DNA of 64,000 nucleotides from Acorus gramineus (GCA_030737835.1 JAUJYN010000090.1:62001-126000); one strand, 5' to 3'; shown: positions 47,757 through 59,960, counted from the first letter of the stretch. Numbers and translations: made by a program. Notes: generated by a model from the letters alone, not told the origin.

Positions 47757-48754
47757 ATCGATTCAGTTTTGGCAGGACGTATAGCTCGGGGATACTTCAC
47801 TTCAGCAGAGATTTCCTAGAATTTTTGCGATTTCGGTCAACAAGGAAGGCAAGGCTTCTCAATTCTGGTCGAACCGAGGCGAGACAGGGTATTGGGAAGT
47901 CCTGGTATGTAGAAATCTCAACAACGATGAGGTGGACAGCTACCTCTTACTGTTGGAAGAACTGCAGGCTGCACCGATTAACCGTGAGCGGCGAGACAGA
48001 GTGGTTTGGGCTCCCAAGCCTAGAGAGGGTTTTTCTGTCAGCAGCAGCTACTCTTGGATAAGGAGAGGGAAGCCGATCACTCCGGTCACAGCAGGGAAAC
48101 ACAAGGAAGTCTGGGGTTGCAAAGCTCCTTTAAAGGTCCGAGCGTTCTTGTGGACGGTCTATCTGCAGAAGATTCTGATGAGATCCTGTATTGCGAGATG
48201 GGTACCCGACATGGATCCAGCATGTGTGCTATGTAGGGGAGAAGTGGAGACGGTGGAGCACTTATTTATAGCTTGTCCGTTTGCTCGGCAGGTATGGGAC
48301 TGGCTTTGCGCGGTGTCAGGGATGGATGCTAGCTTCTCTTCTCTCGACGAGTTATGATTGGCAGGTAGGAGGCTGAGGAGACAAGGTGATCGGGGGGCTC
48401 GCGCAAAGATTTCACAATTGTTTGTGCCCGCGGTGATTTGGTCTATTTGGTGGACCAGGAATCAGGTTGCCTTTACAGGGGCCACTCCGTATTCGGAGAA
48501 CATGTGGGAATCCACGGTTAGATGTATCCAAGACTGGGGTAAATTCTACGTCGGAGTGAGTGCAGTCGAGCTAGTGCAGGGAAGTTTCTCGATCATAGAG
48601 TGAATCCATAGATTTTTTGCCCCTTTGTTCGGGGCTGTTTTCCCTTTTTATTTTGTTCGGCTCGTGTTTTATGTTTCCCTCTTGGGCTTTCTCTTCATTT
48701 AATATATAAATGAGGGCGTCAGCCTACCATTTCACTCAAAATAAATAAATAAAT
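47757..48754 (+). pseudogene. LINE retrotransposon 3' fragment (zf-RVT region), unit 2
   Basis: Nearly identical to 17961-18959, with the same TAG after FWQDV and TGA after SSLDEL. The zinc-binding C-x2-C-x8-H-x4-C motif is intact. The A-rich tail is CAAAATAAATAAATAAAT at 48737-48754. The insertion predates duplication. Confidence 0.85.
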
Positions 48755-48941
48755 CTTGATTCAGAAGCTGACATAAATTTTATAGTATTTGCCAATAGCA
48801 AAAAAAAATCTGTTCAAGTTCATGCCTTAAACAGAACAGGAGATTGACCGCAGTAAGATTCAGAGTGCATAGTGATGCAGGTAAATAATCCAACCAGGAG
48901 CCAAAGAGTAAAAACTGAAAGCGAGATTTAAAAATGGCTAC

Positions 48942-49052
48942 CAAAGCAACTGGGTTGGCTCTTTGGCTAGAGCCATAGATTTTTGCTCCCAATAAGTAGT
49001 GAGTTTGAATCCCCGGGGGCTCACCTCTGTGTGTGTGTGTGTGTGTGTGTGA
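48942..49052 (+). mobile_element. SINE-like sequence, unit 2
   Basis: Counterpart of 19141-19250 with the same A-box-like and B-box-like motifs and a longer TG run. Confidence 0.35.
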
Positions 49053-50458
49053 ATTTGCAGTTTTTCCTTGCTGCATTGAAAGTTCTTTGTGCAACAAGAT
49101 TATCCTAGAATGTGATTCACTTGCTCATTTTCACCTGATAGTGGGTTAAGAAAACATCGATGAGCTGGTGGATAGGGGTAGGGAAAATTGCAAAGGCTTT
49201 TGAAAAGATCAGGTTAATCATGTGTTCGGAGAGGTGGCTGATTGGATGTCCAATTATGGAAGCAAGATTCTCTCTATTAACCAAGGATGAGCTGGGATTT
49301 ATCACTCAAGAATTTAGTCTGTTTTTTCTGAGAACTTTTCACCCAAATACACACACACACACAGATAGATGGATAGTAGATAGATAGATAGATCGATATA
49401 GATATAGATATGTATATATAAATGCAGGGGTGGTGTCCTATTTGATGATAAGAACCAATAATTATACAAAGAAGTATTTATAAGAGGCAACAGAGAATTC
49501 TTTAACTAGTGGTCATATGGAATTTATATACTAAAAATTTTCAGAAACACATACTTGTCTAGACTAGACAAATCTCCTTCCCATTATACAAATTAGAACC
49601 TCCTAAAACTCATATCAAGGCAACAGAGAGCAACTAAATGGTATATTTCTCTTCCACATATTTACACCATTTCATATATCAGTGTTTCAATAATAAAGGA
49701 TATTAGTGTTCTGATAATCAAGGATATAATTGAGTTCTTCCTTCTGAGGTTCCACCAAACACTATCAGATCATATGTGCTTATCAGCCATTTCATAAAGA
49801 AATTTGCAAAGATAGTAGCTAGTGCATACATGATGTTATCGTATATGCAGAATTATTTAATGCTAAATTTGTCAATCTACGCTACAGATAAATCAACTTT
49901 TGTCAACTTTTCCAGTAAAACCTCAATTTACTCTCATCAAAATAACAAATTTGCTTCTTTTCTTTCACCAGAGCTTCAAAAACAACAGATATCCATCTAA
50001 GCTTCTCCAAAAGGGTTTTGTCTTATCAACTTTTCCAACCAAAAACACACCGACCCACCAAAGAAAACAAGAACAAAAAAAAGCTATTTTTATAGATAGA
50101 GAGAGAAAGAGAGCCTTCGACGAAGAGCTTTGAATCGATCCCCCTAGAGAGGAGAGAAGGGAACGAGAGACCTCTCATCACCCCCGCCATTGAAAGAACT
50201 CACTCTGTGTGTCGGAGAGGTCACACAATCGGAACATAACGCGGAAGGGTTTCGGGGGTTTTGGTGGACCTTTCTATTTAATGGTTTGATTTGATTGGTT
50301 TTTCAAATCAACGGCTGAGAAATTATGGACTTTCTTCATTATTTCACGCAAAATTGGCACCTCTGTTTCTCTTCGCTTCCTTCTCTCCTCCCCAGATCGA
50401 GTCTTCACTTCGACCCAACATTCCAAATTTGTGATCTTTTTTTCTTCCTTCATTAGCG

Positions 50459-51443
50459 ATGAAGTTGGAAGCAGAGAAGCACGTCCAATACATTCTGTCC
50501 GTCGAAAAGGTTTGTATTTTTGAACTTGGGTTCTGTTTTTTAAGAGAACCCATCATTTATAATGTCTGATCGATTGGGGCTGACCACGCTTTACCTCCTC
50601 GGGAGGCTGGACTCCATCGACCAGGACGCCATAATCGATTGGGTGTTGCAGTGCCAACACGAGTCGGGTTCGTGCCAAAGCTCGTACTTTTTTTCTTTTT
50701 TGAAGAAATTAAAATGACCCGCCAACGTATTTCATGATTTTTCATCGGGTTTTCCATGCTTTAATCATATCTCATCTGGTAGAGACGTGTTTGAGTTTTC
50801 TGATCCATTGTCATTTATAGAAAGAAGGATAATTTAGGCCCCGTTTGGAACCAATTGTCAAACTGACTACGCAGAATCGAGTTTTTATATTTTAGCTTTT
50901 GGTTTTGGATTTTGGTTGTTATGTGTTAAATCCAACATGTACTGCTTTTATAAAAAAATCCACTTTAAAAAATTTGTTCCAAATGTAAATGTTTTGTTGT
51001 CAAATGAACATTTTGATTTCTCAAAAAAAAAAAAAAAGGTGAAAATTTTGGAAATGTTTTGTTGTCAACGTTTTATTAGTAAGCTTATCATGGTGAGCAA
51101 CTTAGCATTAGCATTGTTATTGCTGAAGAGGTGATGATTTCATTCAAAAGGTAAGCTTTGCTGTGCTATGCAACTTAAAGAACATCTTTTGCATTCAATT
51201 CTTTGTTTTTCTTTGATATCCTTTAGGATTACAAGTGAGAAAGACTTGGGATAATGGATTTCAAACAGTCCTTTTAAGTAAATGTGAGCAACACGCATGT
51301 TAAGTTGTGGTTTTTATTTTCTATAGGTGGATTTGCTGGTAATGTCGGGCATGATCCCCATATTATGTACACACTTAGTATTGTACAAGTTTTGGTGCTT
51401 TTTGACAGGATGGATGTTCTTGATGTTGATAAACTGTGTAACT
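50459..51443 (+). pseudogene. RGGTB: RGGTB pseudogene copy 3a (exons 1-3)
   Basis: Exon 1 (50459-50509) has its ATG and reads as in copy 2. Exon 2 has lost its acceptor and about 60 bases; the remainder (about 50577-50667) reads LTTLYLLGRLDSIDQDAII. Exon 3 (51327-51443) reads [19 protein letters not shown], but its donor is AT instead of GT at 51444-51445. The copy then breaks into a LINE fragment. A second partial copy (3b) follows 2 kb downstream. Confidence 0.85.
50837..50985. mobile_element. Decayed intron MITE in RGGTB copy 3a
   Basis: Begins GGCCCCGTTTGGAACCAATT and ends TTTGTTCCAAATG, like 1082-1298, but is shortened to about 149 bp. Confidence 0.55.
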
Positions 51444-51773
51444 ATATCCTTTTATTGGGAGGTTCAGGCTCAGGTTCTCATTGAATATGTTATATGTTCA
51501 ATCTCTTGTTTATTAAAACAAATCTTAAGTTTTAAGCTTAATGGAAACACAAAAACCTATTGGACTGATTTTAGACTACTAACACAAGCCTGCCAACATA
51601 GTATATCGGTATATCCATTTTATTGTATAAAAACACTTGTGTGCATGAGGAAAAACTGGCGGCATGTTCTAAGATTTTCTGTTGGATATTCCATCATGGG
51701 TAATTTTTTGGTAAAAACTGCAAGATATCATTGTGTATTTGGTTCACTCACCAAATTTATACATTGAATGATC

Positions 51774-52510
51774 ATTTTTTTTTTTGGTCGGTAAAGCCAA
51801 ATTTTGTATCTCTCACAATATGGGACAAATGTACAAAATGAGTAGGGATACAAAACAAGTAAACAATACTTGAATAGCGATAGAAAAGAGATGTTGTGAG
51901 GAAACATTGTCTGTGAACAGATGCTGTGCATCCACCTCACCTCCATCCATGTATTCAGAATTGGCCAAAAAATTCCCTAACTTACATATGATTCAGGATT
52001 TTAAACTAGTTGAAAAAAGTGAGGTAGCCTTTCCTATTTGAGTTTTTCTCTTAAGAAAAGGGAACCACAAATATCCCTGTCTAGAAGAGCTTGTAGTTCA
52101 GACCATATTTGCAGTGGCTGGAAGCATGATTCTCCAAGAGTGGATCTCCAACTTGCAAGCAAGCCCACAGGAGCGTTTCCTTCCCGATAAATATGAGACA
52201 ACTTAATGGATGAGAATAGATTGCAGTCATGCTTGATGGATCCATGTAAGCGTCGCACCCTCCATGGCACTAGGGAGCTGATATTTAGTCAGTGAATAGC
52301 AATTTTGGAATCAGTTTCCACCCATAAGCATTGAATCCCAAGAGACAACGCTCTACGAACACTTTGTCCAATCGCAAGCGGTTCCAAAAAGTTGATGGAG
52401 TGGTCAACTGTGCTAGCTGCCACCGCTGAGAGCATTTGTCCAAGATGGTCCCTGAAGAGATAGCCAAAGCCAGCCCTATCATCTGACCGGGAACCGTCAG
52501 TGTTTGATTT
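51774..52510 (-). pseudogene. LINE fragment with RNase H domain
   Basis: The reverse strand carries a LINE-type RNase H (RVT_3) domain: DGS start, AGFGYLFRDHLGQML, then LEPLAIGQSVRRALSLG and LWVETDSKIAI. These give the expected acidic residues in DGS, the E of LEPLAI and the D of ETDS. A TGA follows KIAIH. The frame continues to SHIYREGNAPVGLLAS. The poly-T at 51774-51785 is the poly-A tail of the reverse-strand element. It interrupts RGGTB copy 3a in the intron after exon 3. 5'-truncated, dead. Confidence 0.82.
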
Positions 52511-52898
52511 AATTCAATCAACGTCTGATCGATTGGGGTTGTTGATGAATTCAACGTTTGGTGAAAAATGAATTCATTCATCTCAAAATAGAGTGATATA
52601 CAATGTTTATAAAAATATATACATCATTAGATGATGTTTACTATTTAAAAAAAAAAAAACATGTGTGGTCTGAATTTTAGACGATAAAAATGACTGAGTC
52701 TAACATTTTCCTAAAAATTCATCGGACCATCCAATTTATTCCTCTTGAAATTAAGGCCATGCAATTATGATCATTCCATCTTGATTAGGGGTGTAACTCG
52801 GGCTTTCCATCGGGTTTTCCAAGATTTGATCATATCTCATCTGGTAGAGACTGTTTGAGGTATCTGATCCATTGTCATTGATAGAAAAGGATAACATA
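52511..52898. other. Junction sequence between RGGTB copies 3a and 3b
   Basis: Contains GTCTGATCGATTGGGGTTGTTG, part of RGGTB intron 1/exon 2 flank also found at 50565, then unrelated sequence, then from about 52808 the intron-2 sequence again (TTTCCATCGGGTTTTCCA). This marks the duplication joint. No gene. Confidence 0.55.
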
Positions 52899-53115
52899 GG
52901 CCCCGTTTGGAACCAATTGTTAAACTGATTTTGAAAAATCCAGTTTTCAGAGAACCGGTTCTAATGAAATTGATATTTTTAAATTATAGGTTTTGGTTTT
53001 CAATATTGGTTTTTATGTGTTAAAACTTAAAAGTCAACAAACACAGCTTTCATGAAAAAAGCTATTTGAGAGAAGCTTTATTGAAAATGTTGTTTTTGAA
53101 AATTGGTTCCAAATG
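52899..53115. mobile_element. MITE in RGGTB intron 2, copy 3b
   Basis: Same as 1082-1298 by position and ends; 217 bp. Confidence 0.65.
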
Positions 53116-53433
53116 TAAATATTTTGTTGTCAAATGAACATTTTGGTTTCTTAAAAAAAAAAAGTGAAAATATTGGAAATGTTTTGTCAATGTTTTATTA
53201 GGAAGCTTATTATGGTGAGCATTGTTATTGCTGAAGAGGTGATGATTTCATGCAAAGGTATGCTGTGCTATGCAACTTAAAGGACACCTTTTGCATTCAG
53301 TTCTTTGTTTTTTTTTTTCGATATCCTTTAGGTTTAGAAGTGAGAATTGCATTGGAAAAATGGATTTTAAAAGGATTCCCATGAATTAAATGTGTGAAAC
53401 AAGCATGTTGAGTTGTGGTTTTTATTAGTTTAG

Positions 53434-54883
53434 GTGGATTTGCTGGTAATGTGGGGCATGATGGTTTTTATCTTGTACACGCTCGGCGCCATACAAATTT
53501 TGGCGCTTTTTGACAGGATGGATGATCTTGATGTTGACAAATTGTGTAACTGTATCCTTTTTATTGGAAGGTTTGGGCTTAGGTTCTCATTGAATATGTT
53601 ATGTTCATTCTCTTGTTTATTAGAACAAATCTCAAGTTTTAAGCTTAATGGAGACACAAAAGTCTTGGGTTTTAGATTACTTATCGTGAGGGACATGGAA
53701 ATTCTGCTAACACAAGCCTGCCAACATAGTAGATCTATGTTATTGTATAAAAATACTTGTGTGCATGAGGAATTACTGGCAGCATGTTCTAAGATTTTTT
53801 TTTTTTTTTGTTGGATATTCCATCATGGGTAATATTTTGGTAAAAACTGCAAGATATCATTGTGTATATGGTTTACCATTTACATAGGATGATCATTTTG
53901 AATCATCTGATAGTTTGACAGGCAAATGTGTCATGTTATGTAACATATTCTTGATTGATCATGAGTCACATGGACATTTGATCTTTTGATATTGTGTTAT
54001 TACCTCATACAGGCTCAATATCATGGATTGTCTAAGCATTTCTATGCATTACCTGTGAAATGGTCTCCTGCACATTGCTCTGTGCCTCAGATGTCAATCC
54101 TTTCTGCAATACTTATAAATTGGTACTCATTGAACTTCTTTATTGAACTTCATTGAAAACATACTACTAGCTTTGATTAAATTTTACAATGGTAAACATA
54201 TACAAGAATGGGTTCTTTCAAGCCTAATCATGATCGACCGGGTGGAATGGATCAACAAAAACAAGCTTTCAGACTTCATCTTAGAATGTCAGGTCTGTAT
54301 CTCAAGCCCAAAATGTTATGTACCTATATAATTGTACGTAAAGAACTCGCATACAGTCTCTACATGCTCTGAATTTTTTTATTTTTTTTTGAAAGTGTAC
54401 TTCAAAGCATGTACCTTCATAAAAAAAGAAGAAGTATATACTCCAATGAATTGTTTATACTTACAAAAAAAATTAAAAATTACATGTTTTATTTAATGAA
54501 GTATATATCTTATCAGTGAAATGGGACTGTATGTGGAGAGCTGCCAGCTTCAAAATGTTCTCATAAGTTTTATAAAGTGTTTAGAAGTGTAATATTGATA
54601 TTGTTGTTATTAAGGACGCTGAGGGGGGGGGGGGTCTCAGACAGATGATGTTGTTCACATTTACCATACTTATTTCGGCGTCATAGGTAACCACCACCTA
54701 CACCCACGCCAACATATATATGCATGAAATATGAATCGTCAATGATACTTTATAATAACTTATGTTCATCTGTTGATTCACAGATCTCTCCCTTTTGGAG
54801 TATCCAGGGCTACTGATCATGCGTATGCGTTGCCCGTTGATGTGGTTGATAGGATTTTCATCAAGGAAACAAAAACAAGATAG
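53434..54883 (+). pseudogene. RGGTB: RGGTB pseudogene copy 3b (exons 3, 7, 8, 9)
   Basis: Exon 3 (53434-53551) is 118 instead of 117 bases because of an altered GGTTTTT stretch after GHD, giving a frameshift. Exons 4-6 are missing. Part of exon 7 survives (54209-54292, WVLSSLIMIDRVEWINKNKL with a GT donor), absent from copies 1 and 2, but its 5' part with the zinc-site Cys is gone. Exon 8 (54615-54686) has an enlarged G run and a 6-base loss. Exon 9 (54784-54883) lost 7 bases (GAAGGCC) and is frameshifted. Stop TAG at 54881-54883 as in the other copies. Confidence 0.88.
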
Positions 54884-55310
54884 AGTTGCTTATATACATG
54901 ATATTGGCCATCATTTACAAGAACATTATGCAGTCTTAGTAAGAGATGAGAGGGTTAAGGATTTACTCGCGGTGAGTTGTCACATTGTTCGAGGAACCCT
55001 AGATGTTGTAAAGGATCGTCAACAAGGGGGCTCTAGTGCGGATGATGCCATGTGAATTACTAGAACCATGTGAACCGTATGGCTAACCTTATAACGAAAG
55101 TTTCATAAGGGTAGTGGAGAGTGTATGGCTAACTCTATAACGAAAGTTTGGTAAGGGGACTGGAGCAAGCTACCATGAGATAAAAGATCTTCTTTCTAAA
55201 GAGATTCAATTTGAAACTATTATATGTTAAGATCCAATATTGAAATCATTTTAGAGGTTTCCTCTTACGTTTTTGTCCATGTCAACAAACAGTTTTGAAA
55301 TACCTTGACC
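54884..55310 (+). pseudogene. rps12: Nuclear insert of plastid rps12, unit 3 (first and longest piece)
   Basis: Best-preserved copy: [29 protein letters not shown] and [19 protein letters not shown] read without a stop. The plastid-like intron continues further than in units 1 and 2, through AATATTGAAATCATTTTAGA and GTCCATGTCAACAAACAG to CCTTGACC at 55310. Units 1 and 2 lost this part. Confidence 0.85.
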
Positions 55311-55555
55311 AATGTTGTAAAAAGAGTTAGGCACAGAGGGTTAAGAAGGGACTAGGGATTAATCAATAACTTTTTAAAATAATATATATATATATATATA
55401 TAATAATGTTAGACTATAATACAAGGTAATTTAATAGCTTATTAATTAATTAAGAATCAATAAAAAAAAGTGGCCAGGAGTTAAGCATTGCGGGTTGGGT
55501 CTGTCTACACGTAAGGGGGGATTAATGAGGACCCAAAAGAGATTTTCAAAACATT
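55311..55555. other. Insertion splitting the plastid fragment in unit 3
   Basis: About 245 bp lies between two collinear pieces of plastid-like sequence, with TTGACC on both sides (ending 55310; starting about 55554). It contains an (AT)n run (55381-55401) and a copy of the 121-bp sequence that is tandemly doubled at 4606-4847. The TTGACC repeat may be a 6-bp target duplication or simply plastid sequence. Confidence 0.5.
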
Positions 55556-55604
55556 GACCTCGATTTTTCTAGAATAGGTCCGAGTCAAGTAGCAATGATT
55601 CGAA
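55556..55604 (+). pseudogene. Plastid rps12 intron, second piece, unit 3
   Basis: ACCTCGATTTTTCTAGAA, then GGTCCGAGTCAAGTAGCAAT and GATTCGAA resemble the chloroplast rps12 intron sequence expected right after the first piece. Ends at about 55604 before nuclear-type sequence shared with units 1 and 2. Confidence 0.65.
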
Positions 55605-56030
55605 TAAAAGTAGATTTTTTGTCGCTTGGCGTTGGTCGATGTAAGTCAATGAAAATCTCGAGACATTTAAATTCTTGTTGCATTATATAAATTTTTTTTA
55701 TCTAATTATCAAACTTCTTGGGAACTCGTGATCCCCTTAAAACAACTCTGCGTCAATACTGCAAATGGACGGGGTGGGTGCGTGGCACCGTTTGAAATAG
55801 ATATCTCTTCTATTTCTTACGATCACCGCACATCCCATGGCTTTTTTTCTCTTCTCCTTTATGTATTTTGCGTCTTCACTTTCTTGTATCCCTTTTGGCC
55901 TAAGGCTATTCGATTAATACAATCGCGATAGCGTTGGTCTACCAGTTTTGAAAAAAAAAATACTGCAAATGGAAGCAATCCATTTTTTTTTTTTTCCAAA
56001 AACTTCATTTCATTAATCCTTCACAAATGC

Positions 56031-56709
56031 AGTGGAAGTCACAGAGTGGTTGATGCTTCAATTAATTCTCCCACCCGTTACAGATAAGGCTTTTGTTCAG
56101 TGTTTCTGTCACTTGTCATATTAAGGATGACAGCATGGTTTGACCTAGGTTTATTATTAAAGAAGTGCATGCATTCACCAAAAAAGAACTACACGATCCA
56201 ATGAAATGAATGTAATCCTTTTTACATTTCTCTAGGCGATTTCATGTACCGAATTAGAACCCATGCACGGATGATTCGAGTATATGAACTCCGGAAAAGG
56301 AAAGGGTATCTTCATTCAAGGTGATCCTTGCGAAAAAAATTCACCTAGCATTCTTTCAAGATCCTCCATGGTGTATCTGATGTATTTCTAAGGGTTCTTG
56401 CAATTCTCAATCATATGCCTGAATCGCAAAGTCGATGATTAGAAACACAATTCAGACCCCCGAGCTAATGAGAGTTAATAGTTCAGACACCCGGGCTAAT
56501 GTTGTGAATAGAACAAAAGCATGTAATATAAGCATGTGAAACATACCAAAACCATTTATGGAAACTTTGATATGTATACGTAAGAATTTCAGGGACTCAA
56601 ACCGTCCATTGATATTGTATTTGATGGAGTTCCTCAAATTGCATATTGAATGAATTGAACCTGAGCACAAAAAAAAAAAAAATGGCTTATTTTCATGATC
56701 ACTTGTCAT
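56031..56709. other. Exon-like blocks and reverse frame, unit 3
   Basis: Diverged counterpart of 5083-5693. The first block has lost a base after the acceptor (GCAGTGGAAGTC), the second has small insertions (TTTCATGTACCGAATTAG), and the reverse frame is 85 codons (56452-56709). No protein recognised. Confidence 0.3.
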
Positions 56710-57219
56710 TGTTCAACCTTATTTTTTTATAAAAAAAAAACTGTTATTGTGTTCTTTAGTTTATCGAGGGTGGAATGATGATCTCCCCTGCCATGTTCTC
56801 CCCTGCCAAGTTTGGTCGGTGTTGCTTGTCATACCTGATGAATCACATGCCCCAACAAACTCTGGGAGGCGCGATGCAAGCACAGATCATCTCTCTCGAG
56901 TGGTCCACTGCTATTTATTAGAAAATATCATTCATTTTATTAATAATTTTTTTAATTTTTTATATATATGAATCAATACAATTTATTAGAAAATATCATT
57001 CATTTTATAAAACAACAAATGTTATTATATGTAATGTGGTTTGAATTGGAAACATAGCTGAACTTCAAAGATGGTTGGCGATGAAGGCCCCCGATCATGG
57101 TGGATGATCCTATTTGTTTCTATTATTTATGGATGGATATATTGATATGGTTCCGGTTAGATTTTTTTATTTATTCGGTTGAATTATCTACTATTTTTGT
57201 TTTAAAAGGGAGATGAGAA

Positions 57220-57255
57220 GGGGGGGGGGGGGGGGGGGGGGGGAGGGGGGGGGGG
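57220..57255. repeat. Long poly-G tract
   Basis: G24, one A, then G11. The same position in units 1 and 2 reads AGAAGAGGGGGGTGAAG with only six G. It could be true expansion or a sequencing/assembly problem in a homopolymer. Confidence 0.85.
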
Positions 57256-57656
57256 TGAAGCAACCAGAAGTGAATTTAAACCTAGTAAACACAATAGTTC
57301 CATTCATAACAGATGGCAAGGCATCATCCATTTTATGGGTTCAAATAAGTTCTTAAAATCAAAGTGAAAAACAAGTTGCGGTAGAAATTGCCATTCATAA
57401 GGATTTGAAGCATATGAGGTTTTATAATTTCTCCAACAAATACATATTGCACAACAACCAATTAATATCCTAATTAACAAAATTAATGGAAATTTATCAA
57501 ATCATGGGATTTTGGTGAATGGGTGCATTTATTCCCCCAGGTACCTCCCCATCCCCACCAAAAAAAAAAAAAAAATTATTCTTTTCATTATGCTATAATT
57601 TCAACAAACCCTACATCTTACACTATACATCAAAATGAAGTCATGCAAATGCATGC

Positions 57657-58199
57657 ATCGGCGCGGCCTACAACATACTGGGTTGTTGCTCATAAAATCA
57701 AGCCCGGCCAAGCAATGTCCCCATTTTTTTCTAGTCAAAGAAAGACAAAGTTCAAACCTTCACCTTTTAGAACAACTCCAACCACATTTTATATCAAATT
57801 TGAATAGTAGTGTGCTCTAATCACACTTCATATCCATCTCCAAATTTAAAGATTTGGATTTGACCCTCCATATTTGAAGGTCATCTCCAAAAAACATTTT
57901 TCACTTTTTATATTATACACTAATTACTTCAATCTAATGTATATTTAGATCCGCTAATCCATTTTTAATAAAAATATTATAATTGGAAAGATTTCATTGA
58001 GACTTTAACATTGATACTAATATTAAATTATTTTAGTATTAATTTTAAATAAATCCTCTTTGATTATTCAATAATTATTTTTATTTATTTAATTAAAAAA
58101 TTAATAATTTAAAAATAATTTAAAAATCATTTAATAATAGACTCATTTTAATTATCTTAATGAGATCTTTTCGATGATATAATTTTTTTTTATGTAAAT
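57657..58199. other. Non-coding DNA shared with unit 2 extra segment
   Basis: 57657-57965 matches 27490-27800; the left junction falls inside an ATGCATGC motif at 57650-57656. From about 57966 it is AT-rich, palindrome-like sequence of the AGAGCATCTCC MITE family in reverse sense to 6924-7400. No gene. Confidence 0.5.
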
Positions 58200-58750
58200 G
58201 GATTAATAATAATAATATTTATTAATAAGTTTTTATATAACATTATATGATTTAAAAATTATATGAAAAAATGGAGGGTGATGGTCATAGTACAACACCC
58301 TTCAAAAATAAATTTTTTTAAAATATATTTTGAAGTTTAGATTGGAGATGCTCTAAAAAAATGTGAGTGTTTTTTTTTACCAAACTAGCAAAGCCATGGG
58401 GACCACTTTTACCCCTCCCTGACACAAACCTCTTCATCTCACCTTCACATGCAGTGCCTCACCATATCAAAATGGATTAATAATAATAATAATAATAATA
58501 ATATTTATTAATAAGTTTTTATATAACATTATATGATTTAAAAATGATATGAAAAAATGGAGGGTGATGGTCAGAGTACAACACCCTCCAAAAATAAATT
58601 TTCTTAAAATATATTTGAAAACTTAGATTGGAGATGCTCTAAGAAAAGGTGAGTGTCCCTTTACCAAATTAGCAAAGCCATGCGGAACCACTTTTACCCT
58701 ACCTGACACCAACCTCTTCTTCTCACCCTCACATGCAGTGCCTCACCATA
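58200..58750. repeat. Tandem duplication of about 275 bp
   Basis: GGATTAATAATAATAATATT at 58200 and again at 58474 starts two similar segments, each running through ATGGAGGGTGATGGTCA, GATTGGAGATGCTCTAA, an AGCAAAGCCATG segment and CAGTGCCTCACCATAT. The second has a longer AAT repeat. Each contains one end of a GAGATGCTCT MITE. Confidence 0.8.
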
Positions 58751-59960
58751 TAAAAAAAAAAATGTTTTAAATGGTCCGGATTCTCTTCTCTTTTTTTTTT
58801 GTTTGTATTTTCTTTTTATTTAGTAGGACTACCATATCATCTCACTTATGGCTCTTTATGAATGCAGAATTATTTTTTTTACTAGATAATTATAAATCCT
58901 GTCTTAAATAAAAAAATCAGTATATTATTATTGTTGGTGATAAAAAAAAATTTGGTATACAAGCCCCAGATAGAATAGATTGAGGTCATCTATAGTTCTT
59001 ACTAAAATCTTTATTTAAATACCATTAAAATTTTAAGTAAAAGTTTCATTAAAAATGATGTGTCTTTATCCATCACTTTGTGTTTTATTTAAATCTTTTA
59101 AAAAATATAGAGTTCAAAATAAATAGCAATTAAAAATTTAGATAAATGTTAATCTCTTTTATTTTGATTTGTATAAAATTTAAGTAAAAATTTAATTTAT
59201 TAAGGATATGTACATGATCAGAAATCCAGAATTTTAGATGATTTGTACTCAAATTATATATATTTAAGTATTGGAATGAAAATGATTTGAATAATAATTG
59301 TTGTTTAATAGTTGTTGTAGATGATTTATTACACTTCAATGTATTAATGGAACATTAAACATTTGAGACTTATTTTACCGGAAACATTGCTTTATCAATC
59401 AAAGAAGAGGTGGGGTGATAAATGTGTCAGAAAAAAGAATCACAAAAAGTGTGAAACACCAATAAAAATTAAAAATGTGTCAGAAAAAGAAAAATGTGTC
59501 ATAAATATTGCTGGGGAATCATAAAAAATGTGTCAGAAAAAAGAAAAGGCATCATCAATGGATGTTGGACGATAAATGTGAAACATCAAAAAAAAAAAAA
59601 AAACACATTGAGTCATCATCGTCCGATTAAAATGGTGATGATGTGGCAGTCCCTAATTGAAAGATAAATAAATCTATGCATGGAAAAGTAGAGGTGGTAA
59701 ATTCAAAACAAGGGATGGGGGAGTGGTTTTTTTGGAGGGTTATATAAGAGGGGTTTGAGTGTATCATCTTCATTTTGAGAGTTGTTTGTAGAGTTTTCTT
59801 TGGTGGGTGAAAGGAAAAGAAGTGTGAGAGAAAGGTACGAGATTGTGTTTTTTTCCTTCTTTCCATTCTCTTTTTCACATCTCTCTCTCTTCCTCCCTCA
59901 TATTCCAACCCCCTTTAAGCACCAGTGCATCCAACCCATGCTCCCAGAGCATCTCCAACT
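58751..59960. repeat. Block B, diverged copy in unit 3
   Basis: Follows 7740-8830 with many substitutions and small indels, ending with CATATTCCAACCCCCTTTAA and the pyrimidine-rich segment. It is clearly older in divergence than the three other B copies. No gene. Confidence 0.75.

Larger units (their letters stand above)
20095..49893. repeat. Tandem segmental unit 2 (about 29.8 kb, mosaic)
   Basis: Starts with the same sequence as position 1 and ends just before the third occurrence at 49894. It follows unit 1 to about 27.43 kb, apart from a private insertion at 25901-27028. It then holds extra sequence, a second run of unit-1 positions 6.0-8.9 kb (29.43-32.06 kb), a block E scrap (32.07-32.38 kb), a LINE fragment, the membrane-protein gene, a pre-insertion copy of block E (36.57-37.69 kb), another block B (37.70-39.13 kb), a full block E (39.2-42.4 kb) and block G (42.4-49.9 kb). 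The duplicated B and E blocks suggest unequal exchange between older units. Confidence 0.9.

Noticed and set aside
583..54883. RGGTB copies as processed (retroposed) pseudogenes
   Set aside because: Introns with GT-AG borders and an intron MITE are present in the copies, so they come from DNA duplication.
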